Source: Synechococcales cyanobacterium CNB | GTDB taxonomy: Bacteria > Planctomycetota > Phycisphaerae > Phycisphaerales > UBA1924 | Assembly (NCBI GenBank): GCA_030263455.1 | Contig: SZOZ01000012.1 | Span: 1 to 64,000 of the forward strand | Length of the DNA stretch: 64,000 nt | Direction: 5' to 3' | Shown here: one piece after another, positions 47,393 to 57,500 of the stretch | How the letters are laid out: every line of letters begins with the position of its first letter | How positions within the stretch are numbered: position 1 is the stretch's first letter | Position numbers and translations under genes: made by a program | Notes under the pieces: generated by a model | Seen by the model: only the letters and a program-made list of their open reading frames with translations | Database searches by the model: none | Told to the model about the DNA's origin: nothing

Positions 47393-48396
47393 GGCCCGCC
47401 TCCCGGCACGAAGGTGTACGTCCCGCCGGACTCGCGCGCGATCCGCCGCATGAGCGCCTCCGCCTCGCGGGACATGAAGCAGATGGAGTGGATCGGCACC
47501 CGGTGCTCGGCATTCAGGCGTTCGATCTCGCCCGCAACCTGATCGGGAAACTCGCCGTCCGTCATGAAGAAGATGGCGTCCGGCCTCGGACGGAGTTGAA
47601 AGGCGAGGTGGAACGCGGGCGCGGGGTTCGTGCCGCCGCCGGACTGGATGGCCATCACCTCGCGCCGTGACGATCGTTTGTTTCGCTCGTTGGCCTGGAG
47701 CCAGCGGACTTCGCCGCCGAGCGGGATCGCCCCGGTCGAGAACGTGATGGGCAGGTAGTGCGTGTTCTCCATCAGCCCGTCGATCGACTTGGTAAGTTCG
47801 TCCCGGAGCCGCTCGATCCTGCCGCCGAAACTCATCGACCCGGAGGTGTCCACGATGTAGACGAAGCGCGAACCGGTCGCTTCCGCGCCGAAGAAACCAG
47901 CTCCGCCCGCACCGCCGCCGCCCTCGCCCATGCCCGGTCCGCTGCCGAGGTCGCCCGCTCCGGTGAGCGAGCCGGTCTCGGCGAGTTCGTGCATCGCGCC
48001 GCTGAGGTCGATGTCCGGGGGCGCGTCGAGGAGATCAACAGTCGCCGTATCGGGCAGCGTGACCTCCGGGACGACGGGCGATTCGAGCGAGAGGGCTTCG
48101 TCGGTCAACTGCGCCAACTCGACGTCCGTCATCACGGCGAAGTCGACAACCGATGCACCTCCCGCCGCTCCGCCCCGCGAGTTGTGCTCGACTCGCAGGT
48201 GCATGGCGATGAGCCAGGCCGTCAGGTGGATCAGCAGCGAGACGACAACGCCGACGACCGTCGCCCGCTTTGCGAATCGGATGAGCCGGACCTCGAAGGG
48301 GACCTCCGGCGTCTCCCCCCCCGGCGCGGTCGGCCACATCAACCCACCCGGGGCCGGATCGCGCCCAGCCTCCTGCTGGCTTTCGCTGCGGCTCAT
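47389..48396 (-). CDS. VWA domain protein with TonB-like membrane anchor
   Basis: This 335-residue protein is the first gene of the run. The cytoplasmic N-terminus leads into a membrane helix, TVVGVVVSLLIHLTAWLIAM, at residues 46-65, with Ser53-x3-His57. TonB carries the same Ser-x3-His spacing in its single helix, which contacts ExbB/ExbD. A Gly-rich linker (about residues 135-165) leads to a VWA domain with an intact MIDAS: VDTSGSMSFGG, SGGGTNPAP and FMTDGEFPD. ATG 48396 has AGGG upstream; an ATG four codons earlier is also possible. I infer a periplasmic, metal-dependent ligand-binding domain moved by the proton motor. Confidence 0.85.
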   Translation of the reverse strand: MSRSESQQEAGRDPAPGGLMWPTAPGGETPEVPFEVRLIRFAKRATVVGVVVSLLIHLTAWLIAMHLRVEHNSRGGAAGGASVVDFAVMTDVELAQLTDEALSLESPVVPEVTLPDTATVDLLDAPPDIDLSGAMHELAETGSLTGAGDLGSGPGMGEGGGGAGGAGFFGAEATGSRFVYIVDTSGSMSFGGRIERLRDELTKSIDGLMENTHYLPITFSTGAIPLGGEVRWLQANERNKRSSRREVMAIQSGGGTNPAPAFHLAFQLRPRPDAIFFMTDGEFPDQVAGEIERLNAEHRVPIHSICFMSREAEALMRRIARESGGTYTFVPGGGP

Positions 48397-48599
48397 GCAC
48401 ACCCTCATCGGCGACGCGGCGGCGCTCCGTGTGAGTCTACCTGCGCTCTCGCCCGGCGTTGCCGCTGCCTTCGGGCACGCCGCGAGCCTGTTCGCACGCC
48501 TCGGACAACGGGTTCGATCCCCTCTATCGCTTGACGCCCGCCCCCCCGCGCCGTTCAATGCGGCCGCCGGAACCCCTTTCCTCCCATGGAGCCGCCCAC

Positions 48600-49364
48600 A
48601 TGCCCGACACCGCCTCGACCCAGGCCAGGCAGGCGGCTGCCGGAAAGGCACAGAAGCCCCGTCGCGTCCTGCTCAAACTCAGCGGCGAGGCCTTCTGCAA
48701 GCCGGGGGGCTTCGGCATTGACCCGGACGAACTCGAACTGATCGCCCGAGAGGTCGCCGACGCGACCCGGAGCGGTGTCCAGGTCGCCGTGGTCGTCGGC
48801 GGCGGGAATATCGTTCGCGGGGCACAACTCGCCGCCGCCGGGCACATCGAGCAGGCCACAGCCGACTACATGGGCATGCTCGGCACCGTCATCAACGGTC
48901 TGGCCCTGAAGGAGAAACTCCTGACGCTCGGCGTGGACTCCCGGGTGCTCTCCGCCCTCGAAGTCCGTTCGGTTGCCGAGCCGTTCATCCGGGGGCGCGC
49001 CCTGCGGCACCTGGAGAAAGGGAGGGTCGTCGTGCTCGTCGCGGGCACAGGCAATCCATTCTTCACGACGGATACCTGCGCTGCCCTTCGCGCCCGCGAA
49101 CTGGAGTGCGGCGTGCTCCTCAAGGCGACCAAGGTGGACGGCGTCTATACGGCCGACCCTCGCAAAGACCCGACCGCCAAGCGATATGAACGTCTCACTT
49201 TCACTCAGGCCATCGAGCAGCGGCTCGGCATCATGGACCTGACCGCCTTGGCCATGTGCCAGCAACACGGCATCCCCGTCGTCGTGTTCGACTTCAAGCA
49301 GCCCGGCAACATCCGGCGCGTCGTCGCCGGCGAGCCGATCGGCACCCGCGTGGACCGCGCCTAA
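48600..49364 (+). CDS. pyrH: Uridylate kinase
   Basis: PyrH phosphorylates UMP to UDP. The 254-residue sequence is typical: RRVLLKLSGEAFCKPGGFGI near residue 22, VAVVVGGGNIVRGAQ near 62, MGMLGTVINGLALKEKL near 92, GTGNPFFTTDTCAALRA near 149, LLKATKVDGVYTADPRKDP and a C-terminal GIPVVVFDFKQPGNIRRV. ATG 48600 lies after GGAGC; the frame is open upstream but that part lacks the conserved kinase start. About 20 extra N-terminal residues are rich in Ala and Gln. frr follows after 36 bp, the conserved pairing; rpsB-tsf is not upstream. Confidence 0.96.
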   Translation: MPDTASTQARQAAAGKAQKPRRVLLKLSGEAFCKPGGFGIDPDELELIAREVADATRSGVQVAVVVGGGNIVRGAQLAAAGHIEQATADYMGMLGTVINGLALKEKLLTLGVDSRVLSALEVRSVAEPFIRGRALRHLEKGRVVVLVAGTGNPFFTTDTCAALRARELECGVLLKATKVDGVYTADPRKDPTAKRYERLTFTQAIEQRLGIMDLTALAMCQQHGIPVVVFDFKQPGNIRRVVAGEPIGTRVDRA

Positions 49365-49400
49365 GCCGACGAACCGACGGCCCGATCACGGAGCGAACCC

Positions 49401-49970
49401 ATGACCGACCCAGACACCATCCTCCTCGAAACCGAAGACGCGATGCTCAAGGCCGTGGACTACCTGAAGAAAGAACTCCGAGGCATCCGCACCGGGCGGG
49501 CAACGACCGCGCTCGTCGATTACCTGAAGGTGGACTATTACGGTTCCTCGACCGACCTCAAGGCACTCGCCGCCATCAGCATCCCGGAGCCGACGCAGAT
49601 CCTCATCAAGCCGTTCGATCCCGGCTCGCTCAGCGAGATCAAGAAGGCGATCGAGTCGTCTGGTCTGGGCATGAACCCGATCGTCGAGGCGAAGCAGATC
49701 CGCCTGAACGTCCCCGCACTGACGACCGAGCGGCGGCAGCAACTGGCAGGGCAGGCGCGGAAGATGGGCGAAGAGCAGAAGGTCGCCCTTCGGAATGCCC
49801 GCCGCGACGCCAACAAGCACGCCGACGGGCTGGCAAAGCAGGAAGGCAAGCACTACCCCGAAGACGAAATCGAGACCCTGAAGACCGAGATCCAGGAGAT
49901 GCTCAAGAAGTACGAAGGGCTGATCGACGCCGCCGTCGAGGAGAAGACCCGCGAGATCATGGAGGTCTGA
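49401..49970 (+). CDS. frr: Ribosome recycling factor
   Basis: Frr separates post-termination ribosomes together with EF-G. The 189-residue protein is standard length and shows LKKELRGIRTGRATTALVDY, VDYYGSSTDLKALAAISIPE, PTQILIKPFDPGSLSEIKKA, GLGMNPIVEAKQIRLNVPAL and the C-terminal RRDANKHADGLAKQEG. The ATG is preceded by GGAGCG. It probably shares a transcript with pyrH. It converges on the SppA gene with a 15-bp gap. Confidence 0.97.
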   Translation: MTDPDTILLETEDAMLKAVDYLKKELRGIRTGRATTALVDYLKVDYYGSSTDLKALAAISIPEPTQILIKPFDPGSLSEIKKAIESSGLGMNPIVEAKQIRLNVPALTTERRQQLAGQARKMGEEQKVALRNARRDANKHADGLAKQEGKHYPEDEIETLKTEIQEMLKKYEGLIDAAVEEKTREIMEV

Positions 49971-49985
49971 CGCTTCGTCTTCGGC

Positions 49986-51761
49986 TCAGCGAACCACGAT
50001 CGCCTTGGGCAGGGTGAGCAGTACAGGCTCGCGGCGGAGTTGCACGAGGGCCGCGGCGCCGCGCCTGACCTGCGACCAGGTCTGATCCCCGAGCAGTTCG
50101 CCGGCCGCGTCGGTGAATCCTGCCGGGAGCGACAGACCCGGCGCTGCCAGCGCCGAGCCGAACATCTCTTCGAGCAACTCCGCGATGCTCTTGGGACCGG
50201 GGAACTCGAGCACGTCGTACTCGTCAAGACCGAGTTCGGCGGCGATCGCTTCGATGCACGAGTCCAGGCCCCCGATCTCGTCCGCCATGCCGAGCGCGAT
50301 CGCCCGCTCGGCCGTGAACAGACGACCCTCGGCGGTCTTCGAGAGATCGATGCCGGGTCGCCCCGCGACGACGCGGCGGGCGAACAGGTCGTAGGTCTGC
50401 TTCATCTTCGCCCGGACCTGCTCGACCTGCGTCGGTGACCACGGCTCGGTGGATGAGAACATGTCGCCCGCCGGGCCGCGCGTCCGGGTCGTCACCCGCA
50501 CCTTGAGTCTGTCGTAGAGCGGCCCCATCGAGATCTTGCCCCCGACGACGCCGATCGAGCCGACGATGCTCGACGGGTTCATGTAGATGCGGTCGCCGCC
50601 GACGGCGATGTAGTAGCCGCCCGAGGCCGCCATCGACCCCACGCTCACCCAGACCGGCTTCTCGGCAGCGACACGCCGTAGCCCTTGCCAGATGACCTCG
50701 CTCGCGGTCGCCGACCCGCCGGGCGAGTCGATGCGCACCACGACGCCGAGGATCAGGTCGTCGTGGAGGATGTCGTCAAGAGCGTTTCGGATGGTGCGGC
50801 TGCCGACGCTCGACTCGCCGAGGAACCCGCCCCGGGACGAATCGCCGTCCACGATCGCGCCGTCGATATAGACGACCGCGATGCTGGGCATTTTGGCCGA
50901 GTGGTCGGGCTGCTGCGTGAAGATGCGGAAGACCGCGAAGGGGTCCGACATGCTCGGCGGCTGCACGGACGCTCCGAGTTCGTCGGCCCACTCGACTTCC
51001 GCGCCGAGCGATGACGCCAGCCGGTCCTCGATCTCGTCGAGATCAACTTCTCCGTCGAGCAGTCGATGGCGAACGGCCTCCTCCGCCGTCCCCCACCACA
51101 GGTCTCGCATCGCCGCGTCGAGTTCCGCGTCGCTCAACCCGCGGTTCGCCTTCAGCGTCGCCCGCATCTCGGCGTACAGCCCGTCGAGCAGTTGGGTGAC
51201 GTTCTGGTCCCACGCCTCGCTCGGGCCGCTTCGCGTGAACATCTCGTTCGCGCCCTTGTAATCGCCGACCTGCACAAGATCGGCCTTCATCCCGATCCAC
51301 GTCAGCGTGTCTGCAAGGAATATCTCCTCCATGTGCATCCCGGGGAACGACACCGAACCCGCCCGCTGGATCAGGCTCTCGTCCGCGTACGACGCGAGCA
51401 GCAGGTCGGTCGGCCCGTAGTTCTCGGCGTACACGATCACCCGCTTGCCGGCCTCCCGAACCGCCAGCATCGCATCACCCAACTCCTGCACGTGGGTAAA
51501 CCCCAGCGCGGAGTCCTTGAGGCGGACGAAGACCGCGTCCACGTCGTCGCGCCACGCGGCCTCGTGCAGCATCCCGACATAGTCCCGGAGCGTGGTCTCC
51601 CCCATGCCCAGCCACGCCAGCGGGCCGGCAGCCTCCACCGGCGCGCCCTCGACTTCGAGGACGACGACACCCGCCGGACCGCCGTCGTGCGCTCTCGTGC
51701 CAGGGACGAAGACTGCAAGGACGAAACAGGCCGCCAACCAACAGACGACAGCGTGACGCAT
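49986..51761 (-). CDS. sppA: Signal peptide peptidase SppA, 67-kDa type
   Basis: SppA is a membrane-associated serine protease that degrades cleaved signal peptides. This 591-residue protein is the tandem-domain type: the N-terminal half carries the catalytic lysine in VQVGDYKGANEMFTRS (Lys169) and the C-terminal half carries the serine in VSVGSMAASGGYYIA (Ser380). VVVRIDSPGGSATASEVIWQ and NPSSIVGSIGVVGGKISMGP are conserved. ATG 51761 gives a clean signal peptide (VVCWLAACFVLAVFVPGTRA); the frame upstream is antisense. It should sit in the inner membrane facing the periplasm. Confidence 0.93.
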   Translation of the reverse strand: MRHAVVCWLAACFVLAVFVPGTRAHDGGPAGVVVLEVEGAPVEAAGPLAWLGMGETTLRDYVGMLHEAAWRDDVDAVFVRLKDSALGFTHVQELGDAMLAVREAGKRVIVYAENYGPTDLLLASYADESLIQRAGSVSFPGMHMEEIFLADTLTWIGMKADLVQVGDYKGANEMFTRSGPSEAWDQNVTQLLDGLYAEMRATLKANRGLSDAELDAAMRDLWWGTAEEAVRHRLLDGEVDLDEIEDRLASSLGAEVEWADELGASVQPPSMSDPFAVFRIFTQQPDHSAKMPSIAVVYIDGAIVDGDSSRGGFLGESSVGSRTIRNALDDILHDDLILGVVVRIDSPGGSATASEVIWQGLRRVAAEKPVWVSVGSMAASGGYYIAVGGDRIYMNPSSIVGSIGVVGGKISMGPLYDRLKVRVTTRTRGPAGDMFSSTEPWSPTQVEQVRAKMKQTYDLFARRVVAGRPGIDLSKTAEGRLFTAERAIALGMADEIGGLDSCIEAIAAELGLDEYDVLEFPGPKSIAELLEEMFGSALAAPGLSLPAGFTDAAGELLGDQTWSQVRRGAAALVQLRREPVLLTLPKAIVVR

Positions 51762-51846
51762 GGAACTTTCTCCAGGAGCACTCCGCTCGCTCCGCCAGAG
51801 TGTACCGCCTGAACCGCACCAGGAACCGCCCCGCGAGCCTTTTCGC

Positions 51847-52254
51847 TCAGTCGTACCCGAGGTCCGCCAGGTCGTCCTCGTCCAGCCCGAAGTGGTGCCC
51901 GATCTCGTGCAGGAGCGTGATGCGGATTTCCTCACGCACGGCCTCGTCGCCGCTCTCCCACCCCCCGGCGAGGTTCACGATGCCCACGCGGAAGAGGTGG
52001 ATGTCGTCCGGCAGGTCGCCGGAGCGATCGACCGACCGATCGGGCAACGAGACCCCCGTGTGCAGGCCGCAGAGTTCCTCGGCGGCATCGGCGTGCTCCT
52101 CGGGCGGGATGCCGAGTTCGTCGAGCAGGGCGGGGGACGGCCGGTCAACAACGATCACCGGCAGTTCCTCCAAGACCGCGCGCACACGCCTCGGCAGGCT
52201 CTCGATCACCTCCTCAAGCAACCGATCGAACCGTGCACGCTCGGCCTCCGTCAT
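51847..52254 (-). CDS. Zincin-like metallopeptidase (DUF1025/PF06262 type)
   Basis: This 135-residue protein has a metal-binding signature at the C-terminus, ITLLHEIGHHFGLDEDDLAD (HEXXHHXGL). The N-terminal part includes LPRRVRAVLEELPVIVVDRP. The family is known by structure as a small minimal gluzincin-like metallopeptidase with unknown substrate. ATG 52254 overlaps the stop of the upstream zinc-ribbon membrane protein (ATGA), so the two are co-translated. Confidence 0.88.
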   Translation of the reverse strand: MTEAERARFDRLLEEVIESLPRRVRAVLEELPVIVVDRPSPALLDELGIPPEEHADAAEELCGLHTGVSLPDRSVDRSGDLPDDIHLFRVGIVNLAGGWESGDEAVREEIRITLLHEIGHHFGLDEDDLADLGYD

Positions 52255-53243
52255 CGCCCTCCCTCCGGCGATTCAGGCTCATCCCCGCCGAAGACGTCTC
52301 CGAGCGCGAGCGGACGACGCAGCAGCACAGGCATCAGCCGCCACGAGTCGATCACAAGCCCCGTCAGAGCGATCGTGAGCAGCATCGAACCCACCGCGAC
52401 GAGGAAGAGGCTGGAAATGGCTGTCAAGTCTCCGATCGGGCCTCGCAGCACCGCCGCGAGCAACCCCATCGTGTCGCCCAGAGCAATGACCGCGACGGAA
52501 GCAAGCACGGCGTACATGGTCTGACGATCCACGCGACCCGTCCGCAGCACCAGCGACCGCGCCACCAGCAGCCGCAGGTTCGGTCGCAGGCACAGCACCA
52601 TCACCGCCATCACCCCCGACATCGCCAGGCGCAGGCACAACCTGTCGAACACCAGTTCCTCGACGATGCCGCTCTGCGCGAAGTACGGAGGTGGTGCGAC
52701 GGCGTCCAGCACGCCCACGATCTGCCAGTGCAGCCAGGCAAGGGGCACGTACGCCCCCGCGGCGATCATCGCCAGAACCACGTTCCGCGCGGGGATGCCA
52801 GCGTGGGGACGCACGACCGCAAGCGAACCCAGCCCGGAGACCAGCATCGCCAGGACACCGGCCTCAGGACACCACCCCACGTTCCACGCCGCGCCTCGCA
52901 TCAGCTCGGCGACGTGGGCGATCTGAATCATCCATGTGAAGAGCGCAGCCGCAAGGGCCCCGAGGGACCAGCACATGACGCCAGCCGCGACGAGTTGCGG
53001 GCGGGGGATGGGCTGGATCTCGGTCGCCCTGGGATCGATTCTGGCGAGGATCGTCGCCCTCACGGGCACGCTGCACTCAGGGCAGTTCGCCCTCACGGAC
53101 AGCCCGCGCAGGTTGTACCCGCAGGAAGCGCAGGGCAGGTCGCCGGTCAGGTCGAGCGCGAGCGAACCGGTGGGGCGTTCGGCGCGGGGTGTTCCGCCCT
53201 GCCGTGCGCTGCTTCCCCCCCCCTGTCGGGCCGTTTCACTCAT
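52251..53243 (-). CDS. Zinc-ribbon polytopic membrane protein, unknown function
   Basis: This 330-residue protein is not recognised. An N-terminal zinc ribbon (PCASCGYNLRGLSV, NCPECSVPV) of about 30 residues is followed by about six to seven membrane helices. The zinc-ribbon plus membrane layout recurs in planctomycetes without a known role. ATG 53243 (MSETARQ) was chosen; an ATG five codons earlier is possible. It is divergent from moxR. Confidence 0.75.
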   Translation of the reverse strand: MSETARQGGGSSARQGGTPRAERPTGSLALDLTGDLPCASCGYNLRGLSVRANCPECSVPVRATILARIDPRATEIQPIPRPQLVAAGVMCWSLGALAAALFTWMIQIAHVAELMRGAAWNVGWCPEAGVLAMLVSGLGSLAVVRPHAGIPARNVVLAMIAAGAYVPLAWLHWQIVGVLDAVAPPPYFAQSGIVEELVFDRLCLRLAMSGVMAVMVLCLRPNLRLLVARSLVLRTGRVDRQTMYAVLASVAVIALGDTMGLLAAVLRGPIGDLTAISSLFLVAVGSMLLTIALTGLVIDSWRLMPVLLRRPLALGDVFGGDEPESPEGGR

Positions 53244-53407
53244 GGCGCTCCGATGCACTCACTCGACCCCGCGGCTGCCCCCCGGCGAGCGGCGTTGAGC
53301 ATACGCGACCGCGGATCGCCCCGCGCGAACCCCCCAGACCCCCATATACTCACGCCCCCACGCAACCCCCCATCTTCGCGGACGAACCGGACCAGCGAGC
53401 AGACCCC

Positions 53408-54334
53408 ATGCCCGACGCCATCCAGCGACTCCGCGACAACGTGCAACGGGTCTTCCTCGGCAACAGCCCAGCCGTCGATCGGATCATCTGCTGTCTTCTG
53501 TCCCGCGGGCACCTGCTGATTGAGGACGTTCCCGGCGTCGGCAAGACCGTCCTCGCCAACGCCATCGCTCGCAGCATCCACTGCTCCTTCAGTCGCATCC
53601 AGCTCACCCCCGACATGCTGCCGGGCGACGTGCTCGGGGTCTCCATCTTTGACCGCGAGACCGGCGAGTTCACCTTCAAGCGGGGCCCCATCTTCGCCAA
53701 TATCGTCCTCGCCGACGAGATCAACCGCACCACGCCCCGCACCCAGACCGCCCTGCTCGAAGCCATGAGCGAGGCGAGCGTCTCCATCGACGGCGTCGTT
53801 CACCGTCTCGACCAGCCCTTCATGGTGCTCGCCACCCAGAACCCCTACGAGTTCGAGGGCACCTATCCCCTCCCCGAGAACCAGCTCGACCGGTTCCTCA
53901 TGCGCGTCCGGCTCGGATACCCCGCCCCCGAGGACGAACGGCGCATCCTCGAACTCCGCCCGGCGACAACCGTGCTCGAATCGCTCAAGCCGGCGATCGA
54001 CAAGGACGAGCTGCTGCACCTCCAGTCCGAGGTTGATCGCGTGCGCGTCGATCCGGCCCTGCTCGATTATGTCGTCGAGTTCGCCAACGCCACCCGCCGC
54101 CACGACCGCATCCAGATCGGCCTCTCGCCGCGCGGCTCGCTCGCGCTCACGCAGGCCGCTCGCGCGACCGCCCTCTTCCGCGGACGCGACTACGCCGTGC
54201 CGGAGGACATCCTCGACAACGTGACGGCCGTGTGCGCACACCGGATCATCACGCGGACGTACCTCGGCGCCGCCCCCGAAGCCGCAGAGGACGTCCTGAC
54301 CGGCATCCTCGAAACCCTCCAGAGTCCCGCCTGA
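53408..54334 (+). CDS. MoxR-family AAA+ ATPase
   Basis: This 308-residue AAA+ ATPase has the MoxR pattern: Walker A as IEDVPGVGKTVLANAIARS near residue 38, Walker B as VLADEINRTTPRTQTALLEA, sensor 1 as MVLATQNPYEFEGTYPLPEN and the sensor 2 region LSPRGSLALTQAARA. MoxR proteins act as chaperones that fit metal cofactors or assemble complexes, usually with a VWA (CoxE/BatA-type) partner encoded downstream. Here no VWA or DUF58 gene follows; a CDGSH gene does, 15 bp on. The VWA protein encoded 5 kb away is not in the same operon. ATG 53408 is supported by the usual start. Confidence 0.93.
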   Translation: MPDAIQRLRDNVQRVFLGNSPAVDRIICCLLSRGHLLIEDVPGVGKTVLANAIARSIHCSFSRIQLTPDMLPGDVLGVSIFDRETGEFTFKRGPIFANIVLADEINRTTPRTQTALLEAMSEASVSIDGVVHRLDQPFMVLATQNPYEFEGTYPLPENQLDRFLMRVRLGYPAPEDERRILELRPATTVLESLKPAIDKDELLHLQSEVDRVRVDPALLDYVVEFANATRRHDRIQIGLSPRGSLALTQAARATALFRGRDYAVPEDILDNVTAVCAHRIITRTYLGAAPEAAEDVLTGILETLQSPA

Positions 54335-54349
54335 GCGGAGGAGTTCGCC

Positions 54350-54568
54350 GTGGCTCGCATGGTCCGATTTGAACGCGACGGCCCGTACAAGATCGAGCCG
54401 GGCCTGATTCCGACGGACAAACCGCTGTGGATCTGCGGGTGCGGACTGACGAAGAACCCGCCCTTCTGCGACGGCTCTCACAAGCCCTGCCGCAACGAGC
54501 AGCCGGGCACGCTCTACGTCTACGACAAGGATCGGGCCTCGGTCGTCGAGCAGCGCGACGACACTTGA
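54350..54568 (+). CDS. CDGSH iron-sulfur domain protein
   Basis: This 72-residue protein has the CDGSH motif CGCGLTKNPPFCDGSH, which binds a redox-active [2Fe-2S] cluster through three Cys and one His. It is a single-domain mitoNEET-type protein without a membrane helix. GTG 54350 follows GGAGGAG; a downstream ATG is four codons later. It follows moxR directly, so the pair may be co-expressed. Its electron partner is unknown. Confidence 0.92.
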   Translation: MARMVRFERDGPYKIEPGLIPTDKPLWICGCGLTKNPPFCDGSHKPCRNEQPGTLYVYDKDRASVVEQRDDT

Positions 54569-54575
54569 CGCCCGA

Positions 54576-57500
54576 TCAGTCGAGCATGGACGCCAGCCAC
54601 TCGACCGGGTGCAGCGCCCGCACGCCGACGCCGTCCTTGAGCTGGTGCCGGCACGAGGTGCCCGTGGCGACGACGGTCGCGCCCGGATCGCCGCGGACGG
54701 CCGGGAACAACGCCAGGTCCCCGATCCGCATCGAGAGATCGTACCGGCCGGTCGTGTAGCCGAACGAGCCGGCCATGCCGCAGCACCCGGCGTCGAGCGT
54801 CGTCAGACCATCACCGACGATTCGCCGCAGCAGCGCACCCGAACTTTCCTGGCCCCAGAGCGACTTCTGGTGGCAGTGCGCATGGAAGAGCATGCGTGCG
54901 CCCCCAGGCCGCGCCGCGAGGGCGGCTTCGACCTCGGACCGGTTCGGGTGGTTCCCCCACCGCTGCTCGAGGAACTCCTCCACGAGCACGGCGTGCGCCG
55001 CGATGCGCCGTCGGACCTCGATCGGCGTCGTGGTCCGCAGGCTGAGCCAGTCGTCCCTGATCGCGGACAGACACGAAGGCTCCAGAACGAGGATCGACTC
55101 GGCGCGGTCGTCCTCGAGCCACGGAAGCAGCCGATTGATCGTCCGGTCGATCGTCGTTCTGGCGTCTTCGAGCAGCCCCGTGGAGATCATCGCCCTGCCG
55201 CAACACCCCGCATCGGCGAGCGCGACGCGGTATCCGAAGGCGGAGAGCACGCGAACGGCCGCCTCGCCCAGCCCGCGCTCGCCGTAGAGCGTGAAGCAAT
55301 CGCCGAACACCACGACCGTTTGCGCACCTCCCCGGAGATCATCGGGTCGCCTGATAACGCGACCACGCACGCGCCGATGCAGCGGCGCCGCGAACTCCGG
55401 CAGCGTGCGCCGGCGGTCGATGCCGAGGAGACGCTCCGCCATGCGGCGCGCGACCCCGGTGCGATTCACAGCATTCGCCAGCCGGGGTGTCAACGACGCC
55501 ACGCGCGAGAGTTCTCGCACTCGCCCGAAGACCCTCGCGACGAACGGTGCGCCGCCACGCGCCCGATAGCCCTGGGCCAGGTACTCCGCCTTCAGTTTCG
55601 CGACGTCAACGTTGCTCGGACATTCCGCCTTGCACGCCTTGCACGAGAGGCACAGGTCGAGCGTGGCGAGCGTTTCGGCGTCGTTCCATGCGGGCGAACC
55701 GACCTCGCCGCCGGGGAACTGGCCGGTGATGGCGAGGCGCAGGGCGTTGCCGCGACCGCGCGTCGAGTGCCGCTCGTCCAGCGTGCCCATGTACGACGGG
55801 CACATGGTCCCGCCGCGTTTCTTTCGGCAGACGCCCGCGCCGTTGCACTGCTCGACAGCGCCGCCGAACCCGTGCTGCCCTGCGTAGTCGAAGTACGTGT
55901 CCACGATCGGCGCGCGCACGTCCGCGCAGATCGGGCGCACTCTCAGTTTTTCCGTGATCGACTCGACCCCCGGCCCGCCGCGACCGAGCGCGTCGCCTGC
56001 GCCAAGCGGCGCCACGATGTTGCCGGGGTTGAGCAGGTTCTGCGGGTCGAAGAGCGTCTTGACCTCGCGGAACGCGCGCACGAGTTCCGGGCCGTAGAAC
56101 CGCTCGATGAGCGGCGATCGAACCCGCCCGTCGCCGTGCTCGCCCGACATCACGCCGCCGAGATCGCGGGCGAGGTCGGCGACCTCGACGGCGATCGACC
56201 GCAGGAGCGCGAGGTCGCTCTCGTCGTGCAGGTCGATCATCGGTCGCACGTGCAGCACGCCCACGGAGGCGTGCGCCCAGTACGCCGCCTTCGTCCCGTG
56301 CCGCGTCACGATCTCCCGGAATCGGCGCACGAACTCTGCCAGCCGCTCGACGGGGACGGCGTTGTCCTCGACGAAGGTCACCGGCTTGCGATCTCCCGGC
56401 ACGCCGTGCAGCAGCGGCTCGCCCGCCTTGCGGAGCGCCCACGCCCGCAGCATCGCCGAAGGTTCGACATGCAGCATTGCCGGCACACCGGGCAACAGCC
56501 CACGCAGCGCGGCGAAACCCGCGTCGATCTCGCCGCGGTCACGCTCGGCGGAGAACTCGACGTACAGCACCGCCGCCGGCGTCACGCCGTTCACCATCGG
56601 CAGCACGTCCAGCAGCCGCGAGCAGCCGGGATTCGCCCTCGCCAGCGAAAGCACCATGTCGTCGAGCAGTTCGACTGCCGTCGGCCTCAGCGCGAGGATC
56701 GGCGCGACCTTCTCGACCGCCTCGTCGAGCGACGCGAACCCAACCACCGCCAGCCCGCGCGCGACCGGCAAAGGCGAGAGCAGCAACTCCGCGCCGAGCG
56801 TCACCGCGAGCGTCCCTTCGCTGCCGCACAGCATCGGCGCAAGATTCACGTCCAGCGGGGGCACGCCCGCGTCCAGCTGCCGGAGCACTTCGTCCAGACC
56901 GTACCCCGCGTTGCGCCGGACCGTCTTCGGATATCTCTCGCGGATCAACCCGGCCTGTGCTCGGACGATCTCGACCACCCCCCCGGTCAGATCGGCCACG
57001 CGCGGCTGCACGCGGGCCGCGCCCGGACCGAACCGCACCTGTGTTCCGTCGGCCAGACACGCCTCGATCGAGAGAAGGTTCTCGCTCGTCCGTCCGTAGC
57101 GGATCGACCGTGCCCCTGCCGCGTTGTTGCCGATGCACCCCCCGACGTTCGCGTGCCGGCTTGTTGCCGGGTCCGGCGGCCAGAAGAGGCCCAGCGGCGC
57201 CAACCGCTCGTTCAGTTCGTCCACGCACACGCCAGGCTCGACCCGGCAGCGCCGCGCTCCGGCATCCACCGACGGCACGCCCCGGCAGTTCACGGAGAAA
57301 TCGATCACGACGGCCCGGTTCGTGCACTGCCCGGCGAGGCTCGTCCCGCCGCCGCGCGGCAGGATCGGCAGCCCACGCGAAGCGCAGAACTGCACCGCGC
57401 GAACAGCGTCCTTGACCGACGCGGGAATCACGACCGCCAGCGGCTCGACCTGGTAGAGAGACGCGTCGGTCGCGTAGAGCATCCTGTCGTGCAGGCCGAG

